From positions 3,473,501 through 3,537,500 of the forward strand of contig NZ_CP073751.1 in the NCBI RefSeq assembly GCF_020025155.1: a DNA stretch of 64,000 bases, given 5' to 3'. A program made the position numbers and the translations under genes. Each line of letters opens with the position of its first letter. Within the stretch, counting starts at the first letter, position 1. Of the stretch, positions 48,199 through 56,356 are shown one piece after another. This DNA is from Halopseudomonas nanhaiensis. GTDB taxonomy: Bacteria > Pseudomonadota > Gammaproteobacteria > Pseudomonadales > Pseudomonadaceae. The notes under the pieces are model-generated. The model had not been told where the DNA came from and made no database searches. It saw nothing but the letters and a program-made list of their open reading frames with translations.

Positions 48199-49401
48199 AT
48201 GAGCACTGCCTACATTTACGATGGTTTGCGTTCCCCTTTTGGCCGCCATGCCGGCGCCCTGGCTAGCGTACGTCCGGACGACCTGCTCGCCGAGGTCATG
48301 CGCGCGCTGATCGAGCGTAACGGGTTCGACAAGAACCAGTACGAAGACGTGGTCATGGGCTGCACCAACCAGGCCGGTGAAGACGCGCGCAACATTGCCC
48401 GTCACGCCGCGCTGCTGTCCGGTCTGCCTCACGACGTGCCCGGGCTGACGGTCAACCGTCTGTGCGGCTCCGGCCTTGCCGCGGTGCTCGACGGTCATCG
48501 CATGATCCGCGCCGGCGAAGGCGAGCTCATCATCGCCGGCGGTGCCGAGAGCATGAGCCGCGCGCCTTTCGTCATCGCCAAGAGCGAATCACCCTACTCC
48601 CGCGAATTCCGTGCCTTCGACAGCACCATCGGCGCTCGCTTTCCCAATCCGAAGGTCGAACAGGCACACGGTTGCGACACCATGCCGGAGACCGCGGACA
48701 ACGTGGCCCAGGAGCTGAACATCACCCGCGAGCAGGCCGATACCTATGCCGCCCGCAGCCAGGAGCTCTACGAAAAGGCGCGCGCCGACGGTTTCTTCAA
48801 GGACGAGATCCACGGCATTGAAGTGCCGCAGGGCCGGAAAAAGCCGCCGACGCTGGTCGATCAGGACGAGCATCCGCGCCCGGAGAGCAACATGGAGGCG
48901 CTGAGCAAGCTGCGCCCGCTGTTCGAAGGCGGCGTGGTCACCGCCGGCAATGCCTCGGGCGTGAACGACGGGGCTGCGGCATTGATTCTCGGGTCCGAAG
49001 CAATTGGCGAGAAGTTCGGTATCAAGCCCCGCGCGCGTATCCTGGCTGGTGCCGTAGCTGGCGTGCCGCCGCGCATCATGGGGGTCGGCCCGGTCGAAGC
49101 CTGCAGGAAGGCTCTCGCCCGCGCAGGTCTGACACTCAAGGATATGGACGTCATCGAGATCAACGAGGCCTTCGCCTCGCAGGTGCTTGGCTGCGCGAAG
49201 ATGCTCGAGCTGGACTTCAACGATCCGCGACTCAATCCGAACGGCGGCGCCATTGCCGTGGGTCATCCCCTTGGCGCCTCCGGCGGCCGCCTGGCGCTCA
49301 CCGCCATGCGCCAGCTCGAGCGCACCGGTGGCCGCTATGCGCTGGTCAGCCTGTGCATCGGCCTCGGTCAGGGCGTGGCGGCGGTCATCGAACGGGTCTG
49401 A
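48199..49401 (+). CDS. Acetyl-CoA acyltransferase (thiolase; PcaF/PaaJ-like)
   Basis: A 400-residue thiolase with nucleophile Cys in TVNRLCGSGLAAVLDG, the IAGGAESMSRAPFV segment, NEAFASQ, GHPLGASGGRLALT (catalytic His) and the second Cys in SLCIGLGQGVA. Length and N-terminus are closest to 3-oxoadipyl-CoA thiolases, but the substrate could also be a medium-chain or dicarboxylic acyl-CoA. It follows the dehydrogenase by three bases and is closed by a terminator about 50 bases downstream, so the two form an operon. Confidence 0.9.
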   Translation: MSTAYIYDGLRSPFGRHAGALASVRPDDLLAEVMRALIERNGFDKNQYEDVVMGCTNQAGEDARNIARHAALLSGLPHDVPGLTVNRLCGSGLAAVLDGHRMIRAGEGELIIAGGAESMSRAPFVIAKSESPYSREFRAFDSTIGARFPNPKVEQAHGCDTMPETADNVAQELNITREQADTYAARSQELYEKARADGFFKDEIHGIEVPQGRKKPPTLVDQDEHPRPESNMEALSKLRPLFEGGVVTAGNASGVNDGAAALILGSEAIGEKFGIKPRARILAGAVAGVPPRIMGVGPVEACRKALARAGLTLKDMDVIEINEAFASQVLGCAKMLELDFNDPRLNPNGGAIAVGHPLGASGGRLALTAMRQLERTGGRYALVSLCIGLGQGVAAVIERV

Positions 49402-49449
49402 TTCGAGAAGCCGCTGAAAGCTGAAAGGCTAGGACGCGAAAAGATAAGG

Positions 49450-49475
49450 AGCCCTGCCGGTTGGCGGGGCTTTTC
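49450..49475 (+). terminator. Rho-independent terminator after the thiolase gene
   Basis: AGCCCTGCC-GGTT-GGCGGGGCT forms a 9-bp stem with one G-T pair, followed by TTTTCGTATT. It lies 48 bases after the thiolase stop. Confidence 0.75.
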
Positions 49476-49638
49476 GTATTAGTCAGCTGTGCGGCATGCC
49501 GATGCAGCCCAGGCCAGGTCACGCCGTTTCTCCGTGCCGGCCTCGGACATCGTTCAGCCTTTACGAGTCTTCTTTCCGTCCTGCGCACCAGCGGGCGGTT
49601 CTGCTAAGGTATCGCCATCTTTCTACGCAGGAATGAGT

Positions 49639-49929
49639 ATGCAGATGAATCCGTTCGAATGGCTTGGTGAAGTGCTCGGCTCTATTGTCCGGGTGATCAT
49701 TGACAGTCTCGCCTGGCTGTTCGACATCCTCAGCGGTGCCAGCGCCGCCTTCGTCAACGGGTTCGCGCGAACGCTGGGGGTGGACAGCAGCTGGCTGAGT
49801 ATCGCCGCGGTCATCGTCGGACTGCTGCTACTCTATGCGGGTGTACGCGCCTTCATGCGCAAGCATTTCATCGCCGGGGTCATCTGGCTGTTGCTGGGCC
49901 TCTGGCTGCTCAGCGCAATGGTACGCTGA
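49639..49929 (+). CDS. Small two-segment membrane protein, unknown function
   Basis: A 96-residue protein that begins MQMNPFEWLGEVLGSI, with an amphipathic/hydrophobic N-terminal part (VRVIIDSLAWLFDIL) and two clear membrane segments (SIAAVIVGLLLLYAGVRAF and HFIAGVIWLLLGLWLLSAM) separated by a short basic turn FMRKH. I do not recognise it. ATG 49639 has AGGA at six-base spacing; ATG 49633 and 49645 are also in frame. The 160 bases before it, after the terminator, show no other gene. Confidence 0.65.
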   Translation: MQMNPFEWLGEVLGSIVRVIIDSLAWLFDILSGASAAFVNGFARTLGVDSSWLSIAAVIVGLLLLYAGVRAFMRKHFIAGVIWLLLGLWLLSAMVR

Positions 49930-50005
49930 CGGAACAACCGTCAACGCAGGGGGTCGTCAGTCGGACGCTCTGCAAATCGTCACGCATTCACTCCGAGGAG
50001 GTTAC

Positions 50006-50488
50006 ATGGGCTTCGCACTGTCTACCGAACTGCAACTGACCAGCACTGCTTTCGAGCAGCATGGCGCCATCCCTACCAAGCACACCGGAGAAGGCGTCGA
50101 CGCGTCGCCTGCGCTGAGCTGGTCGAACCCGCCGGCCGGTACCAAGTCGTTCGCGATCATCTGCCACGACCCGGATGCTCCCCTAATTTCTCCCAACGGT
50201 ACCTACGGCTTCGTCCACTGGGTGCTGTACAACATCCCGTCCGAGGTCGAATCGCTGCCCGAGGGCACCAGTGACTTCACATCGGGCAAGAACAACTTCG
50301 GCAAGATCGGCTACAACGGCCCCATGCCGCCCGAAGGCCATGGCCGCCATCATTACTATTACTGGATTCTGGCGTTGGACGCGGACCTGCACCTGCCCGA
50401 AGGCATGAACATGTGGGAACTGCTGGCCAAGGTGGAACGCCACACGCTGGCGATGAACCGCCTGATCGGGACCTACCAGCGCGGGTGA
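50006..50488 (+). CDS. YbhB/YbcL family Raf-kinase-inhibitor-like (PEBP) protein
   Basis: A 160-residue PEBP-fold protein with FEQHGAIPTKHTGEGVDASPALSW, the anion-pocket segment CHDPDAPLISPNGTYGFVHWVLYNIP, NNFGKIGYNGPMPPEGHGRHHYYYWILALD. Family function in bacteria is unclear; no phosphatidylethanolamine role has been shown. Start ATG 50006 has GAGGAGG five bases upstream. No signal peptide, so cytoplasmic. Confidence 0.9.
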   Translation: MGFALSTELQLTSTAFEQHGAIPTKHTGEGVDASPALSWSNPPAGTKSFAIICHDPDAPLISPNGTYGFVHWVLYNIPSEVESLPEGTSDFTSGKNNFGKIGYNGPMPPEGHGRHHYYYWILALDADLHLPEGMNMWELLAKVERHTLAMNRLIGTYQRG

Positions 50489-50502
50489 TCCTGGGCCCAG
50501 CC

Positions 50503-50623
50503 GCAGGAGCGAACGGGGCGCCTGACGGGTCATCAAATCGATGGCTCACCCCTTTCGCGCCCAGATGCGCTCCTACAGAGATGCGGGGAAACCTCACCTT
50601 GTAGGCGCGGGCATGACCGCGAA
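50503..50623 (+). repeat. REP elements: degenerate doublet plus a single arm
   Basis: 50503-50577 has an eroded left arm (GCAGGAGCGAACGGGGCG) and a good right arm CGCGCCCAGATGCGCTCCTA. A single left-type arm GTAGGCGCGGGCATGACCGC begins at 50601. They belong to the same family as the copies at 20.6 and 60.7 kb and occupy the space between convergent genes. Confidence 0.82.
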
Positions 50624-50659
50624 GGGAGATGCGCCGGCCTCTCCCTTCCCTCACCCCGA

Positions 50660-51328
50660 TCAATATCCCAACGACTGCCCGATCGCCTCACGAAGTGGTG
50701 CATTGAGCAGCCGCCGCGTTTCCCGATAGGCCTGGCGATCCAGCGTCGCCAGGGCTTTAACCTTGCTCCGCGCCCGCTCCAGCAACTGATCCGGCGGGCA
50801 CAGCTCGTCCAGAAATCCCGCGTCCATGGCCTGCGCAGGGTCAAGCAGCTCCGCCTGCAATGCGCAGCGCGATAGCCAAGCGGTGGGAATGCGCTCGCGC
50901 GCCAGGTGCATGGCGACATCCGGCATGGTCATGCCGATCGCCACCTCGTTGAGACTGACCTTGAACGGGCCGGCCGATCCCAGCCGGTAGTCGGCCAGCA
51001 ACAGAAGAAACGCTGCCTTGGCCATGGCGTGCCCGGTACTGGCGATCACCAGCGGGGCCGGGAATTCGAGCATGGCCACGGTCAGCCGATCTCCCGCTTC
51101 GCGCATGGCGTCCCGGGCGGGCCCGCCGGCGTCGATCAGCTTGCGATCGTAACCCCCACTGAATATGCCCGGTCGACCGTAGAGCAGAACTGCCGCATCG
51201 GCTCGGGCCGCTTGGTCGAGCGCATCGAGCAGCGCCTCGATCATGCTCTGCGAGAGCGCATTGGCCTTGCCGTCGTCCAGACCGATCTCGGCGATACCAC
51301 CAGCGATCGACAGGCTGAGTGCGCTCAC
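50660..51328 (-). CDS. Enoyl-CoA hydratase/isomerase family protein
   Basis: A 222-residue crotonase, shorter than the usual 255-260. The oxyanion-hole segment reads GIFSGGYDRKLID and the second ASTGHAMAKAAFLLLLADYRLG; the usual catalytic Glu pair region is SLNEVAIGMTMPDVAMHL, where Glu lies in NEVAIG. Substrate unknown. GTG 51328 overlaps the stop of the ligase gene (GTGA), so it is coupled to the ligase and probably acts on the CoA esters it makes. Confidence 0.87.
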   Translation of the reverse strand: MSALSLSIAGGIAEIGLDDGKANALSQSMIEALLDALDQAARADAAVLLYGRPGIFSGGYDRKLIDAGGPARDAMREAGDRLTVAMLEFPAPLVIASTGHAMAKAAFLLLLADYRLGSAGPFKVSLNEVAIGMTMPDVAMHLARERIPTAWLSRCALQAELLDPAQAMDAGFLDELCPPDQLLERARSKVKALATLDRQAYRETRRLLNAPLREAIGQSLGY

Positions 51329-52950
51329 GTGTCGGACTGCGCGCGTGCTTCGTCACGCAGAACGCGGCGCAACAGCTTGCCCACGGTGGACTTGGGCAGG
51401 TCCTCCCGAATTTCCACGTAGCTCGGCACCTTGTAGCCGGTTAGATGCTCACGACAATGCGCGATGATCGCCGCCTCATCCAGGCTCGGATCATTGAGGC
51501 TGACGAACAGCTTGATCGACTCGCCCTTGCGCTCGTCCGGAACGCCTACCGCTACACACTCGCGGATGCCGGGATGGCGCATGACCGCATCCTCGACATC
51601 ATTCGGGTAGACGTTGAAGCCGGACACCAGAATCATGTCCTTCTTGCGGTCGACCAGCTTGAGGAAACCTTCCTCGTCGATGATCCCGACATCGCCGGTC
51701 TTCAGCCAACCGTCATCGGTGATCGTTTCGGCGGTTTCGCCGGGACGCTGCCAATACCCCTGCATGACCTGCGGCCCGCGGATCAACAGCTCGCCCGGCT
51801 GGCCGCGCGGCGTCTCGTTACCGTCGTCATCGATCGTCTTCATCTCGGTATCGATCACGGCTCGACCGATGAACCCTTCCTTATAAGGTGTGAACGCGGT
51901 GGAAGCGACGACCACGGGCGAGGTTTCGGTCAGCCCGTAGCCTTCACGCACCACCGCTCCGGTACGTGCCTGCCAGCGCTTGGCGATCTCGGTGTTCAGC
52001 GGCGCCCCGCCGGAGTTGACCCACTTGAGCTTGCTGAAGTCGATGCTGTCGAAGTCGGGATGATTCATGAGCGAGACGAACAGCGAATTGATGCCCGTCA
52101 GCAAGGTGATCGGCTGACGCTTGATGTCGGCGATCATACTGTCCAGATCACGCGGGTTGCTGATCAAAATGCTGTGGAAGCCGGTGTAGACCGAGGCGAT
52201 GCAGTTCGCCGTGAAGGCGAAGATATGATAGAGCGGCAGTGGCGACACGCGCACTTCGTTGCCGTATTCGACATCACCTTCGCGGATGATGCTGACGGCC
52301 TGCAGCACGTTGCTCAGAATGTTGCGGTGGGTGAGCATGGCACCCTTTGAAACGCCCGTGGTGCCGCCGGTGTACTGCAGCAGCGCGAGGTCATCGAGCC
52401 CTCGCTCGGGCTGGACCGCTGGCAGCTGCTCGCCGCGGCGCAGCGTCTCCATGAAGCGTACTGCGCCCTTTTCCTCGGTATCGAATACCGGATTGCGCAG
52501 ATCATCCGTGCCGGTGACGATCAGCAGGTCGACATCGGTCTCAGCCTGAATCTTGCGCACCAGCGGGATCAGTTTGTCCAGCACCACCACAGCCCTGGCG
52601 CCGGAGTCGGCAAACTGGTGACGGGTTTCGAACGGGGTGTATTGCGGGTTGGTGTTGACGACAACCAGACCCGCCTTCATGGCGCCGAAGATGGCGATAG
52701 TGTACTGCAGCAGGTTGGGCAGCTGGATGGCCAATCGATCACCCGGCTTGAGCCCGGCCGCGTGCCGAAGGTACCGCGCGAACAGGTCAGCCTTGTGGCG
52801 CAACTCGAGGAAATTCAGGGTTTCGTCCCCGCAGGAAAACGCCGGTCTGTCGCCGTATCGCTGGCAGGCCTGTTCGAGGACGTCGAAGACAGTGCTGTGT
52901 CCCAATTGCGTCAGTTGAGTGGCCACGACCGATTGTGCAGGAATCGACAT
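51325..52950 (-). CDS. Acyl-CoA ligase (FadD/PimA-like)
   Basis: A 541-residue adenylate-forming ligase with the P-loop LLQYTGGTTGVSKGAMLTHR, SGGAPLNTEIAKRW, YGLTETSPVV, the GWLKTGDVG motif, DRKKDMILVSGFNVYPNDVE hinge and catalytic Lys in LPKSTVGKLLRRVLR. It activates fatty or related acids as acyl-AMP then acyl-CoA. Size and neighbours (FadB-like protein, two acyl-CoA dehydrogenases) recall the pim genes for dicarboxylic and medium-chain acids. ATG 52950 is used; 225 bases separate it from iclR and hold an IclR-type element 25 bases before this start. Confidence 0.9.
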   Translation of the reverse strand: MSIPAQSVVATQLTQLGHSTVFDVLEQACQRYGDRPAFSCGDETLNFLELRHKADLFARYLRHAAGLKPGDRLAIQLPNLLQYTIAIFGAMKAGLVVVNTNPQYTPFETRHQFADSGARAVVVLDKLIPLVRKIQAETDVDLLIVTGTDDLRNPVFDTEEKGAVRFMETLRRGEQLPAVQPERGLDDLALLQYTGGTTGVSKGAMLTHRNILSNVLQAVSIIREGDVEYGNEVRVSPLPLYHIFAFTANCIASVYTGFHSILISNPRDLDSMIADIKRQPITLLTGINSLFVSLMNHPDFDSIDFSKLKWVNSGGAPLNTEIAKRWQARTGAVVREGYGLTETSPVVVASTAFTPYKEGFIGRAVIDTEMKTIDDDGNETPRGQPGELLIRGPQVMQGYWQRPGETAETITDDGWLKTGDVGIIDEEGFLKLVDRKKDMILVSGFNVYPNDVEDAVMRHPGIRECVAVGVPDERKGESIKLFVSLNDPSLDEAAIIAHCREHLTGYKVPSYVEIREDLPKSTVGKLLRRVLRDEARAQSDT

Positions 52951-52974
52951 CTGAACCTCTTGTTTTTGGACTGT

Positions 52975-52992
52975 TATTTTGCAGTGCGAAAC
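52975..52992. promoter_or_regulatory. Putative IclR operator copy 1 (ligase/iclR intergenic)
   Basis: TATTTTGCAGTGCGAAAC lies 25 bases upstream of the ligase ATG and 184 from iclR. It shares 15 fixed positions with the copy at 54128 (TATTTTGC-N3-GCGAAAC) and its core TTTTGC-N3-GCGAAA is nearly self-complementary. A site this close to the ligase gene would repress it. Confidence 0.6.
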
Positions 52993-53175
52993 TACATACC
53001 AAAAAGATGCTATTCTATCTACCTCAAGTGTGCAATCATCGAGACAATCTCTAACCAGTCTCGCTGTGCAGAATGCCTGCATCTGGTATCGTTCCGGCTT
53101 CCGGGCAACAATCCGGAGTAGACCAAGAACAATAATAGACCGCTGCAGGACGCATCGATAAGGTAACCAGACCAC

Positions 53176-53970
53176 ATGAACGAAGAGTTGGAATCCCTGA
53201 GGGAGACGATACCGGGCAAGGATCGCAAATTCGTCGAGGCCCTTTCTCGCGGGCTGGACGTCCTGCGTGCGTTCAGCCAGGGCGCAGTCGTCATGGGCAA
53301 CCAGGACATCGCCAGAATCACCGGGCTGCCAAAGCCCACTGTTTCGCGGATGACTTACACCCTCACCAAACTGGGCTATCTGAGCTACTCACCGCAACTG
53401 GAAAAATACCAGCTTGACTCCGGTGTGCTCGCGCTGGGCTACGCGTACGTCTCCAACCTTCGTGTACGTCAGCTGGCCAAGCCATACCTGGACGAGTTCG
53501 CTCGCACCACCAATACCTCCGTCGGCCTGACCTGCCGCGACCGCCTGTCCATGATCTACGTGGAAAACTGTCGCCCTGCAGAGACCACCTCGCTGCGCAT
53601 GGATGTCGGCGTGCGCCTGCCACTGGCGACCACGGCAGCCGGCCGTGCCTATCTTGCGGCCATGAAGGATGAAGAGCGCAGCCATGTGATCGCCGCTCTA
53701 AAGGACCGTCACGCGGAAAACTGGACCGAGCTCGAGGCCGGTTTGCAGCGAAGCTTCGAGGACTACGCCAAGCATGGGTTCTGCCTGTCCCTCGGCGACT
53801 GGGACCGCAACGTCAACGCCGCCGGGGTGCCCCTGTTTCTGCAGGACGGAACGCTGATGGCGCTGACCTGCGGTGCGCCGTCGTATCTGGTATCCGAGGA
53901 AAAAGTGAAGAACCAGCTCGCCCATCAGCTGGCAATGCTGGCACGCGATGTGGAGCGCCTGGGCGTCTGA
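53176..53970 (+). CDS. IclR-family transcriptional regulator
   Basis: A 264-residue IclR regulator: N-terminal winged helix-turn-helix (SRGLDVLRAFSQ, NQDIARITGLPKPTVSRMTYTL, residues about 25-75), then the effector domain with SVGLTCRDRLSMIYVENC, RLPLATTAAGRAYLAAM and GVPLFLQDGTLMALTCGAP. It lies between divergent acyl-CoA ligase genes and the downstream beta-oxidation operon, so it probably senses an acyl-CoA or free acid. A 7-bp inverted repeat TCCGGAC/GTCCGGA follows the stop without a T run. Three shared 18-bp elements around it are its likely sites. Confidence 0.9.
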   Translation: MNEELESLRETIPGKDRKFVEALSRGLDVLRAFSQGAVVMGNQDIARITGLPKPTVSRMTYTLTKLGYLSYSPQLEKYQLDSGVLALGYAYVSNLRVRQLAKPYLDEFARTTNTSVGLTCRDRLSMIYVENCRPAETTSLRMDVGVRLPLATTAAGRAYLAAMKDEERSHVIAALKDRHAENWTELEAGLQRSFEDYAKHGFCLSLGDWDRNVNAAGVPLFLQDGTLMALTCGAPSYLVSEEKVKNQLAHQLAMLARDVERLGV

Positions 53971-54127
53971 TCCGGACACGGGGTTTGCGTCCGGAACCAA
54001 TGCGGCAGCGGGGTGCCAAAATCTATCGCCCGCATTGCCATCCCGCCCCTCGAATTCGGGCCATCAACATGAGTGATTCAGCCACATTTCGCCTGCGAGG
54101 GGCATCGACAAAGGATTTGTTTTTTTG

Positions 54128-54145
54128 TATTTTGCCTAGCGAAAC
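54128..54145. promoter_or_regulatory. Putative IclR operator copy 2
   Basis: TATTTTGCCTAGCGAAAC, the exact same arms as the copy at 52975. It lies 58 bases before the ATG of the FadB-like gene and 28 bases (start to start) before copy 3, so the two would be on nearly the same helical face after 2.7 turns. Confidence 0.62.
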
Positions 54146-54153
54146 ATGGTTTC
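54141..54153. promoter_or_regulatory. Possible PsrA-type box GAAAC-N3-GTTTC
   Basis: GAAACATGGTTTC is a perfect 5-3-5 inverted repeat and fits the PsrA consensus (G/C)AAAC-N2-4-GTTT(G/C) known for fatty-acid control in Pseudomonas. It overlaps IclR-type copy 2 at GAAAC, so the two readings may compete or one may be chance. Confidence 0.45.
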
Positions 54154-54155
54154 AT

Positions 54156-54173
54156 TATTTCGCATAGTGAAAC
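54156..54173. promoter_or_regulatory. Putative IclR operator copy 3
   Basis: TATTTCGCATAGTGAAAC fits TATTTYGC-N3-GYGAAAC, differing from the other two at two positions, one in each arm. It ends 30 bases before the ATG at 54204, just ahead of the ribosome-binding region ACGGAGG. Confidence 0.6.
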
Positions 54174-54203
54174 ACAGCCCACCCAGTTAAACGGAGGTTA
54201 AGC

Positions 54204-56297
54204 ATGTCGGACGTGGTTACCCTGGAACGTCAAGGCGACATTGCCGTCGTCACAGTCAACAATCCACCGGTCAACGCATTGGGGATTGCGGTGCGCGAAG
54301 GCCTGCAGAACTGCTTCAAGGCCGCCGAAGCCGATCCGGAAGTCAAAGCCATCGTCCTGGTCTGTGAAGGCATGACCTTCATGGCCGGAGCCGACATCAA
54401 GGAGTTCGGCAAGCCGCCGAAGTCTCCCAGCCTCCCTGACGTTGTTGCCGGCATCGAAGCCGGCAACAAGCCCAGCGTTGCCGTGATTCACGGTACTGCC
54501 CTGGGCGGCGGGCTCGAGGTAGCGGTCAGCTGTCACTACCGCATCGCCCGCAAGGACGCAAAGGTCGGCCTGCCCGAAGTCAAGCTGGGCCTGCTCCCCG
54601 GCGCTGGCGGTACGCAGCGTCTGCCGCGTCTGGTGGGCGTACCCAAGGCTCTGGACATGATTGTTTCCGGCAACCCGATCGGCGCTCCTGAAGCGTTCGA
54701 ACTGGGCGTGGTCGACAAGTTGATCGAAGGCGACCTGCTGTCCGAAGGCATTGCCTTCGCCCAGCAACTGCTGATGGACGGCAAGGGCGCACGCCGCACC
54801 GGCGAGCGCACCGACAAGCTCGAAGGCGTCGACAACGCCGGGGCCGTCGCCGCCAAGCGCGCCGAAATCGATAAGAAGATGCCTGGCCTGTTCTCGCCTC
54901 AGCGCTGCGTCTCTGCCGTCGAAGCGGCGTTCACCCTGCCGCTGGAAGAAGGTCTGAAGCGCGAGCGTGAACTCTTTGGTGAATGTCTGGTATCGCCGCA
55001 GCGCGGCGCGCTGGTCCACGCGTTCTTCTCCGAGCGTCAGGCCTCCAAGGTCGATGACCTGCCCAAGGACACGCCGGTGCGCGAGATCAAGTCCGCTGGC
55101 GTCATCGGTGGCGGCACCATGGGCGTGGGCATTGCCATCTGCTTCGCCAATGCCGGTATTCCGGTGAAGATTCTCGAGATCAGCAGCGAAGCCCGCGACA
55201 AGGCCATCGAGCGCGCCCGGGATACCTACGGCATGAGCGTCAAGCGTGGCAGTCTGACCCAGGACGCACTCGACAAGCGCATGCGCCTGATCAGCGGCAT
55301 AACCGATTACGCCGACCTTGGTGACGTCGATGTCGTGGTCGAAGCCGTGTTCGAAGAGATGGGCGTCAAGCAGAAGGTGTTCGAAGCACTGGATGCCAAC
55401 TGCAAGCCCGGTGCCATCCTCGCCAGCAACACGTCGTCGCTGGACCTGAACAGGATCGCCGACTTCACCAAGCGCCCGGAAGATGTCGTCGGCCTGCACT
55501 TCTTCAGCCCGGCCAATGTCATGCGCCTGCTGGAAGTCGTCCGCGGCGAGAAGACCAGCAACGAAGTGCTCGCTACCGCGATGGCCATCGGCAAGAAGCT
55601 GAAAAAGGTGTCCGTGCCGGTCGGTGTCTGCGATGGGTTCGTCGGTAACCGGATGGTGTTCCAGTACGGTCGCGAGTCGGAATTCCTGCTCGAGGAAGGT
55701 GCCACCCCGGCACAGGTGGACGGCGCGCTGAAGAAGTTCGGCATGGCCATGGGCCCCTTCGCCATGCGCGATCTGTCCGGCCTGGATATCGGTCTGGCGA
55801 TCCGCAACCGCCAGCGCCAGACCCTGCCCAGCGAATACAAGCTGCCGGCCATTCTCGACAAGATGGCAGAAGCAGGCATGCTCGGTCAGAAGACCGGGAA
55901 AGGTTTCTACGTTTACGAGTCGGGCTCGCGTACCCCGCAGGAGAACCCAGACCTGCCGCCGATCCTCGAAGCCGCTTCAAAAGAGCAGGGCGTCGAGCGT
56001 CAGCAGCTGTCCGACGAGTACATCATTGAGCGCACCATCTACGCGCTGATCAACGAGGGCGCCAAGATCCTCGAAGAAGGCATTGCCCAGCGCGCCAGCG
56101 ATATCGATGTGATCTATCTGAACGGTTACGGCTTCCCCGCCCATCAGGGCGGTCCGATGTTCTATGCCGACACCGTCGGAGTCGATCGCGTGTACGCGAA
56201 GATCTGCGAATTCCACGACAAGCTCGGTGCCTGGTGGAAGCCGGCACCGTTGCTGGAAAAGCTGGCCAGGGAAGGTCGCAAGTTCGCTGATCTCTGA
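54204..56297 (+). CDS. FadB/FadJ-like multifunctional enoyl-CoA hydratase / 3-hydroxyacyl-CoA dehydrogenase
   Basis: A 697-residue fusion: crotonase domain (1 to about 200) with TFMAGADIKEF, HGTALGGGLEVAVSCHYRIA and GLPEVKLGLLPGAGGTQRLP, which supplies both catalytic Glu; then the NAD domain GVIGGGTMGVGIAICFANAG (about 295-315), SNTSSLDLN and HFFSPANVMRLLEVVRG; then two C-terminal dehydrogenase domains. Layout and length are like the peroxisomal-type MFE and PimF instead of FadB with its alpha2beta2 partner. It performs steps two and three of beta-oxidation. It heads an operon with two acyl-CoA dehydrogenases. Confidence 0.92.
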   Translation: MSDVVTLERQGDIAVVTVNNPPVNALGIAVREGLQNCFKAAEADPEVKAIVLVCEGMTFMAGADIKEFGKPPKSPSLPDVVAGIEAGNKPSVAVIHGTALGGGLEVAVSCHYRIARKDAKVGLPEVKLGLLPGAGGTQRLPRLVGVPKALDMIVSGNPIGAPEAFELGVVDKLIEGDLLSEGIAFAQQLLMDGKGARRTGERTDKLEGVDNAGAVAAKRAEIDKKMPGLFSPQRCVSAVEAAFTLPLEEGLKRERELFGECLVSPQRGALVHAFFSERQASKVDDLPKDTPVREIKSAGVIGGGTMGVGIAICFANAGIPVKILEISSEARDKAIERARDTYGMSVKRGSLTQDALDKRMRLISGITDYADLGDVDVVVEAVFEEMGVKQKVFEALDANCKPGAILASNTSSLDLNRIADFTKRPEDVVGLHFFSPANVMRLLEVVRGEKTSNEVLATAMAIGKKLKKVSVPVGVCDGFVGNRMVFQYGRESEFLLEEGATPAQVDGALKKFGMAMGPFAMRDLSGLDIGLAIRNRQRQTLPSEYKLPAILDKMAEAGMLGQKTGKGFYVYESGSRTPQENPDLPPILEAASKEQGVERQQLSDEYIIERTIYALINEGAKILEEGIAQRASDIDVIYLNGYGFPAHQGGPMFYADTVGVDRVYAKICEFHDKLGAWWKPAPLLEKLAREGRKFADL

Positions 56298-56356
56298 TGA
56301 CCCCGGGGCCTGCCGGTTCGCCGGCGGGACCGTACCGTTTACAACGAGGACTACAC

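Noticed and set aside
53971-53995. TCCGGAC/GTCCGGA hairpin after iclR as a terminator
   Set aside because: The stem is only 7 bp with an 11-base loop and no T run follows; termination there is not supported.
54069-54167. Short open frame in the iclR/FadB-like intergenic region
   Set aside because: It spans the operator block, has no Shine-Dalgarno sequence and no similarity to a known peptide.
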